Positions 1-5,435 of a stretch of 5,435 nucleotides of DNA are shown here, piece after piece. The DNA is from Woeseiaceae bacterium (GTDB lineage Bacteria; Pseudomonadota; Gammaproteobacteria; Steroidobacterales; Woeseiaceae): assembly GCA_013138675.1 (NCBI GenBank), contig WTCH01000303.1:1-5435 (forward strand). The letters run 5' to 3'. The position numbers were made by a program, and so were the translations under genes. The notes under the pieces were generated by a model, which did not search any database, was not told the DNA's origin, and worked only from the letters and a program-made list of their open reading frames with translations. How positions within the stretch are numbered: the stretch's first letter is position 1; every line of letters starts with the position of its first letter.

Positions 1-515
1 TCGTCGCCGGGTTCTGCATCGACATAGTCCTTGAACACGGCATCGCGGCGGCGACTTGCGCCATCGAGTACGCGTTCTTCCCGACTAACCTCGAGTTGCT
101 CCTCGGCAGCAGCGGCGCTTGCATCACGCGCGATTTCAGCCAGTTGCAGCAAGCCCTCAATTGAATAACTGACAGCCTCGGGTGGCAGCTCGAGCACCGC
201 CGGTTCGGTCTCGTCTATCAGGTTGAGATAAGCAGACAGGTTGTTTCGTACCGCGCCCAGAACCGATGCCGCTATTTCCTGATTCTGTGGTGCCAGATCA
301 ACGATCTGGGCATTCGTCGTATCGAGAAAAGCCGCCACTCGCGACTCGACCTCTTCGCGTGTGCCTTCGAAGTAGGTCCACCAGTTGGCTTCGAGCGACA
401 AGGGCTCGGGAACCGCAGGGATATTGCGTTCTTCGATCTCTTGCGCGCCGCTGTTGAGAGCAGCGAGAACGCCGAGAATCAGAATAAGGAAACGTGTAGC
501 TGGCACAATCTTCAC
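1..515 (-). CDS. Exported protein of unknown function, N-terminal part (runs off left edge)
   Basis: The frame is open from a GTG at 513-515 to the window edge, giving about 171 residues with no stop. I chose the GTG because a GGAG lies nine bases upstream (525-528) and because translation from it begins with a classic signal peptide: a short basic start (VKIVPATR), a hydrophobic stretch (FLILILGVLAAL), then NSGA followed by QE as a likely cleavage site. There is no lipobox cysteine. The mature part is acidic and apparently helical, with a Trp-Trp-x-Tyr-Phe motif about 30 residues after the cleavage site and a Glu/Ala-rich, possibly coiled-coil stretch near the edge. It vaguely resembles the periplasmic N-terminal region of some large MscS-type mechanosensitive channels, but no membrane or pore segment is visible, so the family is a guess. 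It follows paaE directly on the same strand. Because paaE lacks its stop, the paaE frame runs straight into this gene. Confidence 0.6.
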   Translation of the reverse strand, partial: MKIVPATRFLILILGVLAALNSGAQEIEERNIPAVPEPLSLEANWWTYFEGTREEVESRVAAFLDTTNAQIVDLAPQNQEIAASVLGAVRNNLSAYLNLIDETEPAVLELPPEAVSYSIEGLLQLAEIARDASAAAAEEQLEVSREERVLDGASRRRDAVFKDYVDAEPGD

Positions 516-551
516 TCGATTGAGCTCCGTCGCGATCAGAAATAAGATCTT

Positions 552-1620
552 ATCGTAATCGAGGACGACCGTGTCCGATAGCGGTCGCGACTGGCAGGCC
601 AAGGCAAAACCCTTTTCGACTTCCCAGGGCTCGAGACCGTAATTTGTAGCCATCGTGACTTCGCCTTCGCGAACATGGCATCGGCAGGTCGCGCACACGC
701 CGCCCTTGCAGGAATAAGGCAACTCGATGCCGTTCTCCGCCGCCGCATCGACGATATTTGCATCGTCCCGGAGCATGTCGAATTCTTTCTTGTGACCATC
801 CATGATGACGGTCACGGTCGCGCGGTCTGTTGTGCGCCCCTCGGCACTTTGTTCTTCAGCTTTGGGTTTGGCGTCCTTGCGAGGTACTCCAAAGCGCTCC
901 GAGTGCACGTGCTCCTCGTTCATGCCGAGATCGATCAGGGCCTCGGTCACGTCCTGGATCATCGAGTCGGGTCCACAGACAAAACAATCCGATGCCCGCA
1001 GTCCGGCGCCGAAATGACTGTACAGCGCCCGCACCTTGTCGCCGTCGAGGCGCCCGACCATCGTTTCGAACTCCTGCTCCTCCTGGCTGAACACGAAGTT
1101 GAGTTGCAGGCGCTCGGGATACAGGTTCTTGAGCGCGTACAGGTCCTCGATGAACATCGTGGTCGATTGTTTTCGATTGCCGTAAAAAAGTATGAAGCGG
1201 CTTTTCGGTTCCTGAACCAGAATCGACTTGATCATCGACAGTATGGGAGTGATGCCACTGCCAGCCGCAAAGCCTACATAGTCCCGGGCGTTTGCAGCGT
1301 CGAGCTCGACATGAAACTGACCGCTTGGCGGCATCGCCTCGATCGTGTCACCCACTGCCAGTTCATTGGCGGCGTACTCCGAGAATTGCCCACCGGGCTG
1401 CACGCGCACGCCAATCTCGAGCGGCAACTCGCCCTGCGCTGAGCAGATGCTGTAGGTTCGGCGCAATTTCCTGCCGTCTACGGTAATCTGGAATGGCAGG
1501 TGCTGGCCTGCCAGGAAGCCGTAGTTACTTTCGAATTCCCCTGGCACGCTGAGCGATGCGCACCGAGTCTTTGGTTTCGCTTTCGATGCGTTCAATTGTC
1601 AGTGGGTGAAATTCTCTCAT
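552..1620 (-). pseudogene. paaE: PaaE, reductase subunit of phenylacetyl-CoA epoxidase; frameshifted and without a stop codon
   Basis: PaaE passes electrons from NADPH through FAD and a plant-type 2Fe-2S cluster to the PaaA diiron centre. The ATG at 1618-1620 opens a correct PaaE N-terminus (MREFHPLTIERIESE), but this frame stops at 1525-1527 after 31 residues. Homology resumes in another frame from about 1550. Restoring two bases near 1551-1554 gives RIAFSVPGEF and a 357-residue protein, matching the roughly 356 residues of E. coli PaaE. On that numbering, the FAD motif RRTYS is at 54-58, the nucleotide-binding GSGITP at 121-126, and the cluster ligands are Cys305, Cys310, Cys313 and Cys343. 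The family's usual C-terminus (Asp-Tyr-Asp here, 552-560) is not followed by a stop, so the frame enters the next gene. The ribosome site is weak (AGG four bases before ATG). The product assignment is secure. Whether the gene is really broken depends on read quality. Confidence 0.9.
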
Positions 1621-1632
1621 TTACCTGTCTCT

Positions 1633-1734
1633 GTCGCGGCTAAAGCCGCTCCTACAGCACGGAATGAACGGCAGTCGCGGCTAAAGCCGCTCCTACAGCA
1701 CGTATCGGACGGTGGGAGCGGCTTTAGCCGCGAC
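1633..1734. repeat. Cluster of three REP-like palindromes between paaD and paaE
   Basis: Two direct copies of a 24-base unit (GTCGCGGCTAAAGCCG plus CTCCTACA) lie at 1633-1656 and 1674-1697, each followed by GCAC. An inverted copy follows at 1713-1734. Each unit holds the palindromic core GCGGCT-aa-AGCCGC. Copies two and three can pair over 20 perfect base pairs, giving a long hairpin in the mRNA between paaD and paaE. No T-run follows the stem on the operon strand, so it does not look like an intrinsic terminator. A role in mRNA stability or processing is possible, as known for REP elements, but is inferred. The cluster fills nearly all of the 121-base gap. Confidence 0.9.
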
Positions 1735-1741
1735 ATTTCAA

Positions 1742-2233
1742 TCAGATACATTTGAAGTATTCGAACGGTTCGAGGCAATCGCTGCATTTGTAAGACGCCT
1801 TGCATGCCGTGGAGCCGAATTCGCTCACGACAGCCGTATTCAATGAAGTGCAACGTGGGCACGCGACGTCGCGATTGCCGTGTAGCAACTCCCGTTTGCT
1901 GCCACCACTCGCCGGCGGTGCAATGCCGTACTCCCGGAGCTTGTCCCTGCCATCCTCACTGATCCAGTCGGTCGTCCAAGGAGGTGACAACACGCGTTTG
2001 ATGGTCACGTTTTCTACGCCGTGCCGGTGAAGTGCATCGAGAACACTTTGCTCGATGACTTCGGTCGCCGGGCATCCTGAATAGGTGGGGGTCAGCTCGA
2101 CAACAACGTCATCCTGAATCGTCACATTACGAACGATGCCAAGGTCGGTGATCGCCAATACCGGAATCTCCGGGTCAGCGACGTCGCCGAGCCACGCCAT
2201 GACCTGTTCACGACTGATCGCCAGTGCTACCAA
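1742..2233 (-). CDS. paaD: PaaD, maturation factor for phenylacetyl-CoA epoxidase
   Basis: PaaD is needed for an active epoxidase, probably through Fe-S or metal-centre assembly. It belongs to the MIP18/DUF59 family. The 163-residue product has the DUF59 part first: DPEIPVL at 20-26, DLGIV at 30-34, and TYSGCPAT at 50-57 with the conserved Cys54. A C-terminal zinc-ribbon-like segment follows, with Cys125, Cys128, Cys144, Cys150, Cys153 and Cys162 around FGSTACK and EPFEYFKC, as in other PaaD proteins. The start is an unusual TTG (2231-2233) inside the end of paaC. A strong GGAGG lies four bases before it, and the next in-frame ATG is codon 12, which has no comparable site. The seven-base overlap with paaC suggests translational coupling. 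No damage is visible. Confidence 0.95.
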   Translation of the reverse strand: MVALAISREQVMAWLGDVADPEIPVLAITDLGIVRNVTIQDDVVVELTPTYSGCPATEVIEQSVLDALHRHGVENVTIKRVLSPPWTTDWISEDGRDKLREYGIAPPASGGSKRELLHGNRDVACPRCTSLNTAVVSEFGSTACKASYKCSDCLEPFEYFKCI

Positions 2234-2985
2234 GTCGCCTCCGGATGCACTCGTTGCAGGTATTGCATTTCGGCAATCATGAAGCCGAGGTGCTCAGTAT
2301 GCTGACCTTCTTTGCCACCACTGACCATCCACTGCTCTTCGGGCATCTCCAGTGTCGCTTCCTGCAGCACAGCCGCCACGTTCTTCTGCCATTGTTCACG
2401 GATGCGGAACAGATCCGGGCCTTCAAATTCCGCTTCAAACACGTTGTCCACTTCATCGGGCGCAAACAGCTCACCTGTGAACCGCCACAGGGCATCGACC
2501 GATGCCTGCGCACGGTCGTGGCTTTCCTCGGTGCCATCACCGAGGCGAACAAGCCACTGTGTGTTGTGGCGCAGGTGGTAGCGAATTTCTTTCTCGGCCC
2601 TGGCTGCGATCTCGGCCACACGCGTGTCCGAACAATGCACGAGCGCCTCGAGCTGCAACAGATAAAACGACTCGAACAGAACGAGCTTTGCTATCGAATC
2701 GCCGAAATGACCGTTGGGCTGCTCAAGCAGCAAGAAATTGCGGTACTCATTCTCGTCGCGCAGAAACGCAAGATCATCTTCACTACGCCCCATGCCTTCG
2801 AGTTCGCCCGCGTACGTGTAATACATGCGTGCCTGGCCAAGGTAGTCGAGCGCGAAGTTCGCATTGGCGAGTTCTTCTTCGAGTTCGGGATAGGCCGCGA
2901 CAAGTTCAACTAGTCGCTGACCCAGGATCAACGCGTTGTCAGCAAGGCGGAGTACATACGCCATCAGTGAATCATTGCTGTTCAC
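2227..2985 (-). CDS. paaC: PaaC, structural subunit of phenylacetyl-CoA epoxidase
   Basis: This 252-residue protein is close to the family's usual size (about 248). PaaC is a ferritin-like helical protein that pairs with PaaA and supports it; in characterised systems it does not hold the catalytic diiron site. Family landmarks here are ADNALILGQRLVELVA near the N-terminus, FALDYLGQARMYYTYAGELEG around residues 44-65 (leading into a Gly-Arg-x-Glu-Asp segment), FRDENEYRN-like LRDENEYRNFLL, and RYHLRHNTQWLVRLGDGTEES in the middle. The start is GTG at 2983-2985, sharing four bases (GTGA) with the paaB stop. AAGGAG lies about ten bases upstream, inside paaB. An in-frame ATG at codon 8 is a less likely start. 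The stop TAG (2227-2229) lies within the paaD start region. The frame is intact. Confidence 0.96.
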   Translation of the reverse strand: MNSNDSLMAYVLRLADNALILGQRLVELVAAYPELEEELANANFALDYLGQARMYYTYAGELEGMGRSEDDLAFLRDENEYRNFLLLEQPNGHFGDSIAKLVLFESFYLLQLEALVHCSDTRVAEIAARAEKEIRYHLRHNTQWLVRLGDGTEESHDRAQASVDALWRFTGELFAPDEVDNVFEAEFEGPDLFRIREQWQKNVAAVLQEATLEMPEEQWMVSGGKEGQHTEHLGFMIAEMQYLQRVHPEATW

Positions 2986-3269
2986 AGGTTCTCGACTCCT
3001 TCGGGAATCTCATAGAACGTCGGATGCCGGTAAATCTTGTCTTCGGCCGGTTCGAAAAATGCAGCCGTCTCCGCCGGATCAGATGCAACGATCTGGCTCG
3101 ATCGGACAACCCAGATACTTACACCCTCACTACGTCGCGTGTACGTGTCGCGCGCATGATCCAGTGCCATCTGGTCGTCAGCGGCGTGAATGCTGCCGGC
3201 ATGACGGTGGCTCAGTCCTGACTTGCTGCGGATGAAGACTTCGTAGAGTGGCCATTCTTTCTTGCTCAT
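2982..3269 (-). CDS. paaB: PaaB, small subunit of phenylacetyl-CoA epoxidase
   Basis: PaaB is the small non-catalytic subunit that helps bridge the PaaAC units and interacts with the reductase in the phenylacetyl-CoA 1,2-epoxidase complex. At 95 residues it has the normal family length. Highly conserved blocks are visible: WPLYEVFIRSKSGLSHRH at 6-23, SIHAADDQMAL at 26-36, YTRRSEGVSIWVV at 43-55, IVASDP at 60-65, and YRHPTFYEIPEGVE near the end. The ATG (3267-3269) has AAGGA six bases upstream (3276-3280). A REP palindrome starts only five bases further upstream, so a hairpin there could affect ribosome access. The end overlaps paaC by four bases. No lesion is seen. Confidence 0.97.
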   Translation of the reverse strand: MSKKEWPLYEVFIRSKSGLSHRHAGSIHAADDQMALDHARDTYTRRSEGVSIWVVRSSQIVASDPAETAAFFEPAEDKIYRHPTFYEIPEGVENL

Positions 3270-3284
3270 TTCTATTCCTTCGTT

Positions 3285-3320
3285 GTCGCGGCTAAAGCCG
3301 CTCCTACAAGTCGCTCCTAC
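3285..3320 (+). repeat. REP-like palindrome plus partial copy between paaA and paaB
   Basis: A full 24-base unit lies at 3285-3308, identical to the direct copies in the paaD-paaE gap. A truncated copy with only the distal part (GTCGCTCCTAC) follows at 3310-3320. Together they occupy most of the 54-base gap between the final paaA stop (3324-3326) and the paaB ribosome binding site. The unit can fold into a small GC-rich stem on its own (GCGGC/GCCGC). There is no adjacent inverted partner. Confidence 0.85.
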
Positions 3321-3323
3321 CGT

Positions 3324-4313
3324 TCAGGCTGCTTTCGCTTTCTGCTTTTCGGCATAGGCGCACGCCGCTTCACGTACCCAGGCGCCGTCGTCGTGCGCCT
3401 TGCGGCGTTTGGCCAGCCGTTGCTTGTTGCACGGCCCGTTGCCCTTGATCACTTCGATGAACTCCTGCTAGTCGATCTCACCGAAACGGTAATGGCCGGA
3501 TTTCTCGTCAAACTCGAGGTTGTCGTCAGGCATTTTGAGACCAAGAAACTGAGCCTGCGGTACGGTGACATCGACGAACTTCTGCCGCAGTTCATCGTTC
3601 GAAAATCGCTTGATCTTCCATGCCATCGATTGTGCCGAGTGCTCGGAGTCGGTATCGGACGGACCAAACATCATCAGTGATGGCCACCACCAGCGATCGA
3701 GTGCATCCTGCGCCATCGCCTTCTGCTCGGCTGTGCCCTCGCAGAGCACACGCAGAATGTCGAATCCTTGTCTCTGATGAAAACTCTCTTCCTTGCAGAC
3801 GCGCACCATGGCGCGCGCGTATGGCCCGTACGAACAGCGGCACAGCGGAATCTGGTTCATGATGGCCGCACCATCAACGAGCCAGCCGATTGCACCGATG
3901 TCTGCCCAGGTCAGCGTCGGGTAGTTAAAAATGCTCGAGTACTTGGCTTTGCCCGAGAGCAGGTCGGCGACCATCTGGTCTCGTGACACGCCGAGTGTTT
4001 CACCCGCGCTGTAAAGATAGAGACCGTGCCCGGCTTCGTCCTGGATTTTCGCAAGCAGGATCGCCTTGCGCTTCAGGGTTGGAGCACGCGTCAGCCAGTT
4101 ACCCTCGGGTTGCATGCCGATGATCTCGGAATGCGCATGCTGCGAGATCTGCCGAATCAGCGTGCGGCGATAGGCCTCGGGCATCCAGTCCTTGGCTTCG
4201 ATCTTCTCTTCAGCATCGACACGTTTTTGGAATACTTCGAGTTGCTCGGGCGATTCGGGTGCACGGCGCTTCGCCGGGTTTTTGTCTTTCTGATCAAGAC
4301 CCTGTGTATACAT
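3324..4313 (-). pseudogene. paaA: PaaA, catalytic diiron subunit of phenylacetyl-CoA epoxidase, interrupted by an in-frame TAG
   Basis: PaaA holds the diiron centre that epoxidises the ring of phenylacetyl-CoA. From the ATG (4311-4313) the frame gives 281 residues, then TAG at 3468-3470. The same frame continues as QEFIEVIKGNGPCNKQRLAK and on to VREAACAYAEKQKAKAA, stopping at TGA 3324-3326. That makes 329 codons, a normal PaaA length. In homologues as I recall them (such as E. coli GEIDWQEF) the interrupted codon is Trp, so TGG has become TAG. All expected metal ligands lie before the break: Glu63, Glu93-x2-His96, Asp147, and Glu176-x2-His179. Strong landmarks are QHAHSEIIGM and CKEESFHQRQGF. 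Truncation would remove 47 conserved residues. The ribosome site is weak (AGAG about eight bases upstream). The family is certain; inactivation is inferred, and a single-base sequence error or amber suppression would restore the protein. Confidence 0.93.
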
Positions 4314-4342
4314 GAGGCTGCTCTTGTGTGCGGGAGGTGGCC

Positions 4343-4400
4343 TGTAGGAGCGGCTTTAGCCGCGATTGAGGCATTTGTCGCGGCTAAAGCCGCTCCCACA
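4343..4400. repeat. Inverted pair of REP-like palindromes between paaI and paaA
   Basis: An inverted unit (4343-4365, TGTAGGAGCGGCTTTAGCCG plus CGA) and a direct unit (4377-4400, ending CTCCCACA) are separated by 11 bases. They can pair over about 23 positions with one mismatch, giving a very stable hairpin in the transcript upstream of paaA. No T-run follows on the operon strand, so an intrinsic terminator is not supported. The pair lies between the candidate promoter near 4414-4442 and the paaA start, so it would be in the 5' leader if that promoter is real. Confidence 0.9.
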
Positions 4401-4413
4401 GTGCTGCGACGCC

Positions 4414-4457
4414 AACATGTCACATTAATTCTGATTTTTCAATAAATTATGTATCAG
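4414..4457 (-). promoter_or_regulatory. Possible paaA promoter/operator region
   Basis: An AT-rich island lies in otherwise GC-rich sequence just after paaI. On the operon strand, TTGAAA (4437-4442) could be a -35 box. Seventeen bases later CATGTT (4414-4419) is a poor -10 match. A 5-base inverted repeat, CTGAT/ATCAG (4431-4435 and 4453-4457), overlaps the -35 and reads TGATAC on the operon strand, loosely like the TGATTC half-sites reported for PaaX. A TGTGA (4418-4422) could be half of a CRP-type site. Each piece is weak. The base composition and the position before paaA are the best arguments. Confidence 0.25.
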
Positions 4458-4458
4458 T

Positions 4459-4884
4459 TTAATCGTCGAGCAGGGGCAGACCACGGGCCACGGAACGACC
4501 GCGAAACAGGGCCACGAATTCGTTGTTCTGATTGACCACCTCCACGGCATACAAGCCGCTGCGCTGCCCGCGATGCTCCTCGAGTGCGACAGCACGAAGT
4601 TCATCGCCCAGGTACACCGGACGCAGGAATTCAATCGTGCCAGAGCCGGCAACAGTGACGTCGTCATAGGCATTGCACGCGAACGCGAACGCCGTGTCCG
4701 CCAATGTGAATATGAGTCCGCCATGACAGATATCGAATCCATTCGTCATGTCCTCGCGTACGCGCATTGCCGCGACCGCCGTACCTGCCTCAGGTATTTC
4801 TAACTCTATACCCAGTGCTTTCGAGGCGGTGTCATTCGCGTACATCCGGTCAGCACAGGCGCGTGCTCGTTCAAGTTTATCCAT
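4459..4884 (-). CDS. paaI: PaaI, hydroxyphenylacetyl-CoA thioesterase (hotdog fold)
   Basis: PaaI is a cytoplasmic hotdog-fold acyl-CoA thioesterase. It hydrolyses ring-hydroxylated phenylacetyl-CoA and so releases CoA from dead-end products of the pathway. The 141 residues match the usual length (about 140). The active-site helix is clear: CHGGLIFTLADTAFAFACN at 53-71, with Asp63 in the place of the catalytic Asp61 of E. coli PaaI. Other family blocks are MYANDTASKALGIE at 14-27, GTIEFLRPVYLGDEL in the core, and ALFRGRS near the C-terminus. The ATG (4882-4884) has AGGA seven bases upstream. It sits between paaX and paaA, unlike E. coli where it is after paaH, and is followed by an AT-rich possible promoter. 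The frame is intact. Confidence 0.95.
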   Translation of the reverse strand: MDKLERARACADRMYANDTASKALGIELEIPEAGTAVAAMRVREDMTNGFDICHGGLIFTLADTAFAFACNAYDDVTVAGSGTIEFLRPVYLGDELRAVALEEHRGQRSGLYAVEVVNQNNEFVALFRGRSVARGLPLLDD

Positions 4885-4898
4885 GGCGGTATCCTGCT

Positions 4899-4946
4899 GT
4901 CGCGGCTGAAGCCGCTCCTACAGCCGCTCCTACAGCCGCTCGTACA
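4899..4946 (+). repeat. REP-like palindrome extended by 12-base tandem repeats between paaX and paaI
   Basis: A full unit at 4899-4922 has CTGAAG in the core instead of CTAAAG. Its last 12 bases (GCCGCTCCTACA, 4911-4922) are repeated at 4923-4934 and again with one change (GCCGCTCGTACA) at 4935-4946, giving three tandem 12-mers. The array ends four bases from the paaX stop codon. The tandem growth of only the distal half suggests slippage within the element. It fills most of the 66-base gap. Confidence 0.9.
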
Positions 4947-4950
4947 GTTC

Positions 4951-5435
4951 TCATGTCAATCCTCCAAATCGTTGCATGAATGCGGGCGCCGGCGGTGGCA
5001 GCGGTCCGTCGGCCGTTTCCATTATGGTCGTCAGGTAGGCGTCTGCTTCGGCATGGATCGCCCGATACAGGTTGCGGCACAACTGGTAGGCCGAAATGCC
5101 GTGCCAGCCCGCAGGCAACAGCTCTTCCGGCAGCTGCGGATCCCGCAGCAAGACCTTGCGATATTCCTGAATCAGCAACGTTCTGACCACGAACGCGGAT
5201 TTTGGCAACACGTTCGCGTCTTTTTCCTGCGCAGCGATTAATGGCCGGAAGCGCGTTACGAAGCTGGCATAGCGCTCTTCGATGTCGGCGAGAGTCCAGC
5301 TGGCCTGAGCAAGGCCGCGCATTGCGGCTTCATTGCGTACCGTCTCGCCGGACATGACGACGAGCTTGTCGGCAACGCCCAGGCGCTGCAGGGTCACGTC
5401 GAGATCGACCATATCGGGGGATGGGTGGGCAAGAA
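4951..5435 (-). CDS. paaX: PaaX, phenylacetyl-CoA-responsive transcriptional repressor, C-terminal part (runs off right edge)
   Basis: PaaX represses paa genes and is released by phenylacetyl-CoA. The visible 160 codons are the C-terminal half of a protein that is usually about 300 residues; the N-terminal winged-helix DNA-binding domain lies outside the window. The frame is open to the edge (LAHPSPD precedes the first in-window Met at 5410-5412), so that Met is not the start. Family features are SWTLADIEERYASFVTRFRP, then LLIQEYRKVLLRDPQLPEEL and LLPAGWHG followed by LCRNLYRAIHAEADAYL, and the typical ending PAFMQRFGG. It is co-directional with paaI and the epoxidase genes and only 66 bases from paaI, so it may be the first gene of the operon and control its own transcription. 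It may instead have a separate transcript, since a promoter may lie before paaA. Nothing looks damaged. Confidence 0.93.
   Translation of the reverse strand, partial: LAHPSPDMVDLDVTLQRLGVADKLVVMSGETVRNEAAMRGLAQASWTLADIEERYASFVTRFRPLIAAQEKDANVLPKSAFVVRTLLIQEYRKVLLRDPQLPEELLPAGWHGISAYQLCRNLYRAIHAEADAYLTTIMETADGPLPPPAPAFMQRFGGLT

Noticed and set aside
675..1442. Long plus-strand open frame (255 codons) opposite paaE
   Set aside because: It is antisense to a frame with clear FAD, NAD and 2Fe-2S motifs. Its own translation has no recognisable domain, and it arises from GC-rich codon bias.
1545..1556. Programmed ribosomal frameshift in paaE
   Set aside because: There is no slippery heptamer or downstream structure, and PaaE is not known to need a frameshift.
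1633..1734. Repeat cluster as a CRISPR array
   Set aside because: Units are palindromic, occur in both orientations, have short irregular spacers and are scattered through several gaps with no cas genes.
1617..1862. Minus-strand 81-codon frame across the paaD end and the REP cluster
   Set aside because: The first part is a shadow of paaD in another frame, and the rest is translated palindromic repeat.
2224..2913. Long plus-strand open frame (229 codons) opposite paaC
   Set aside because: It lies wholly against the well conserved paaC and resembles no protein family I know.
3468..3470. Amber codon in paaA as a pyrrolysine site
   Set aside because: The position is a conserved Trp outside the active site, the organism looks like an ordinary gammaproteobacterium, and no pyrrolysine genes are visible. 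A point change is simpler.
4343..4400. Inverted REP pairs as rho-independent terminators
   Set aside because: The stems are strong, but no T-run follows on the operon strand here or in the 1674-1734 pair.
4026..4445. Plus-strand open frame opposite the start of paaA and through the REP pair
   Set aside because: It is antisense to conserved paaA, and its tail is translated REP sequence.

Overview
The window is a phenylacetic acid (paa) catabolic operon, read entirely from the minus strand (right to left). The organism is most likely a GC-rich gammaproteobacterium. The Paa proteins resemble those of Proteobacteria, and the gaps carry REP-type palindromes of the kind common in Pseudomonas, Xanthomonadales and relatives. 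I cannot name a genus from the sequence.

In transcription order: the C-terminal half of the repressor PaaX (4951 to the right edge); the hotdog thioesterase PaaI (4459-4884); PaaA, the diiron catalytic subunit of phenylacetyl-CoA epoxidase (3324-4313, interrupted by an in-frame amber codon at 3468-3470); PaaB (2982-3269); PaaC (2227-2985); the Fe-S/metal maturation factor PaaD (1742-2233); PaaE, the FAD/2Fe-2S reductase (552-1620, with a frameshift near 1550 and no stop codon at its expected end); and the N-terminus of an exported protein that runs off the left edge (1-515). Together PaaABCE epoxidises the ring of phenylacetyl-CoA with O2 and NADPH. PaaD matures the complex, PaaI hydrolyses stray thioesters, and PaaX senses phenylacetyl-CoA. 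The later pathway genes (paaG, paaZ, paaJ, paaF, paaH, paaK) are not in the window.

paaB/paaC and paaC/paaD overlap. All four wider gaps inside the paa cluster (paaX-paaI, paaI-paaA, paaA-paaB, paaD-paaE) contain copies of a 24-base palindromic repeat, in total seven full copies plus partial copies. Two of the gaps hold inverted pairs able to form long hairpins.

The most notable observation is that the epoxidase has three separate lesions: a Trp-to-amber codon in paaA, a frameshift early in paaE, and loss of the paaE stop, which leaves paaE in frame with the next gene. The remaining genes look fully intact. Either the oxygenase is decaying, or these are base-level sequence errors. I see no previously unknown system here.
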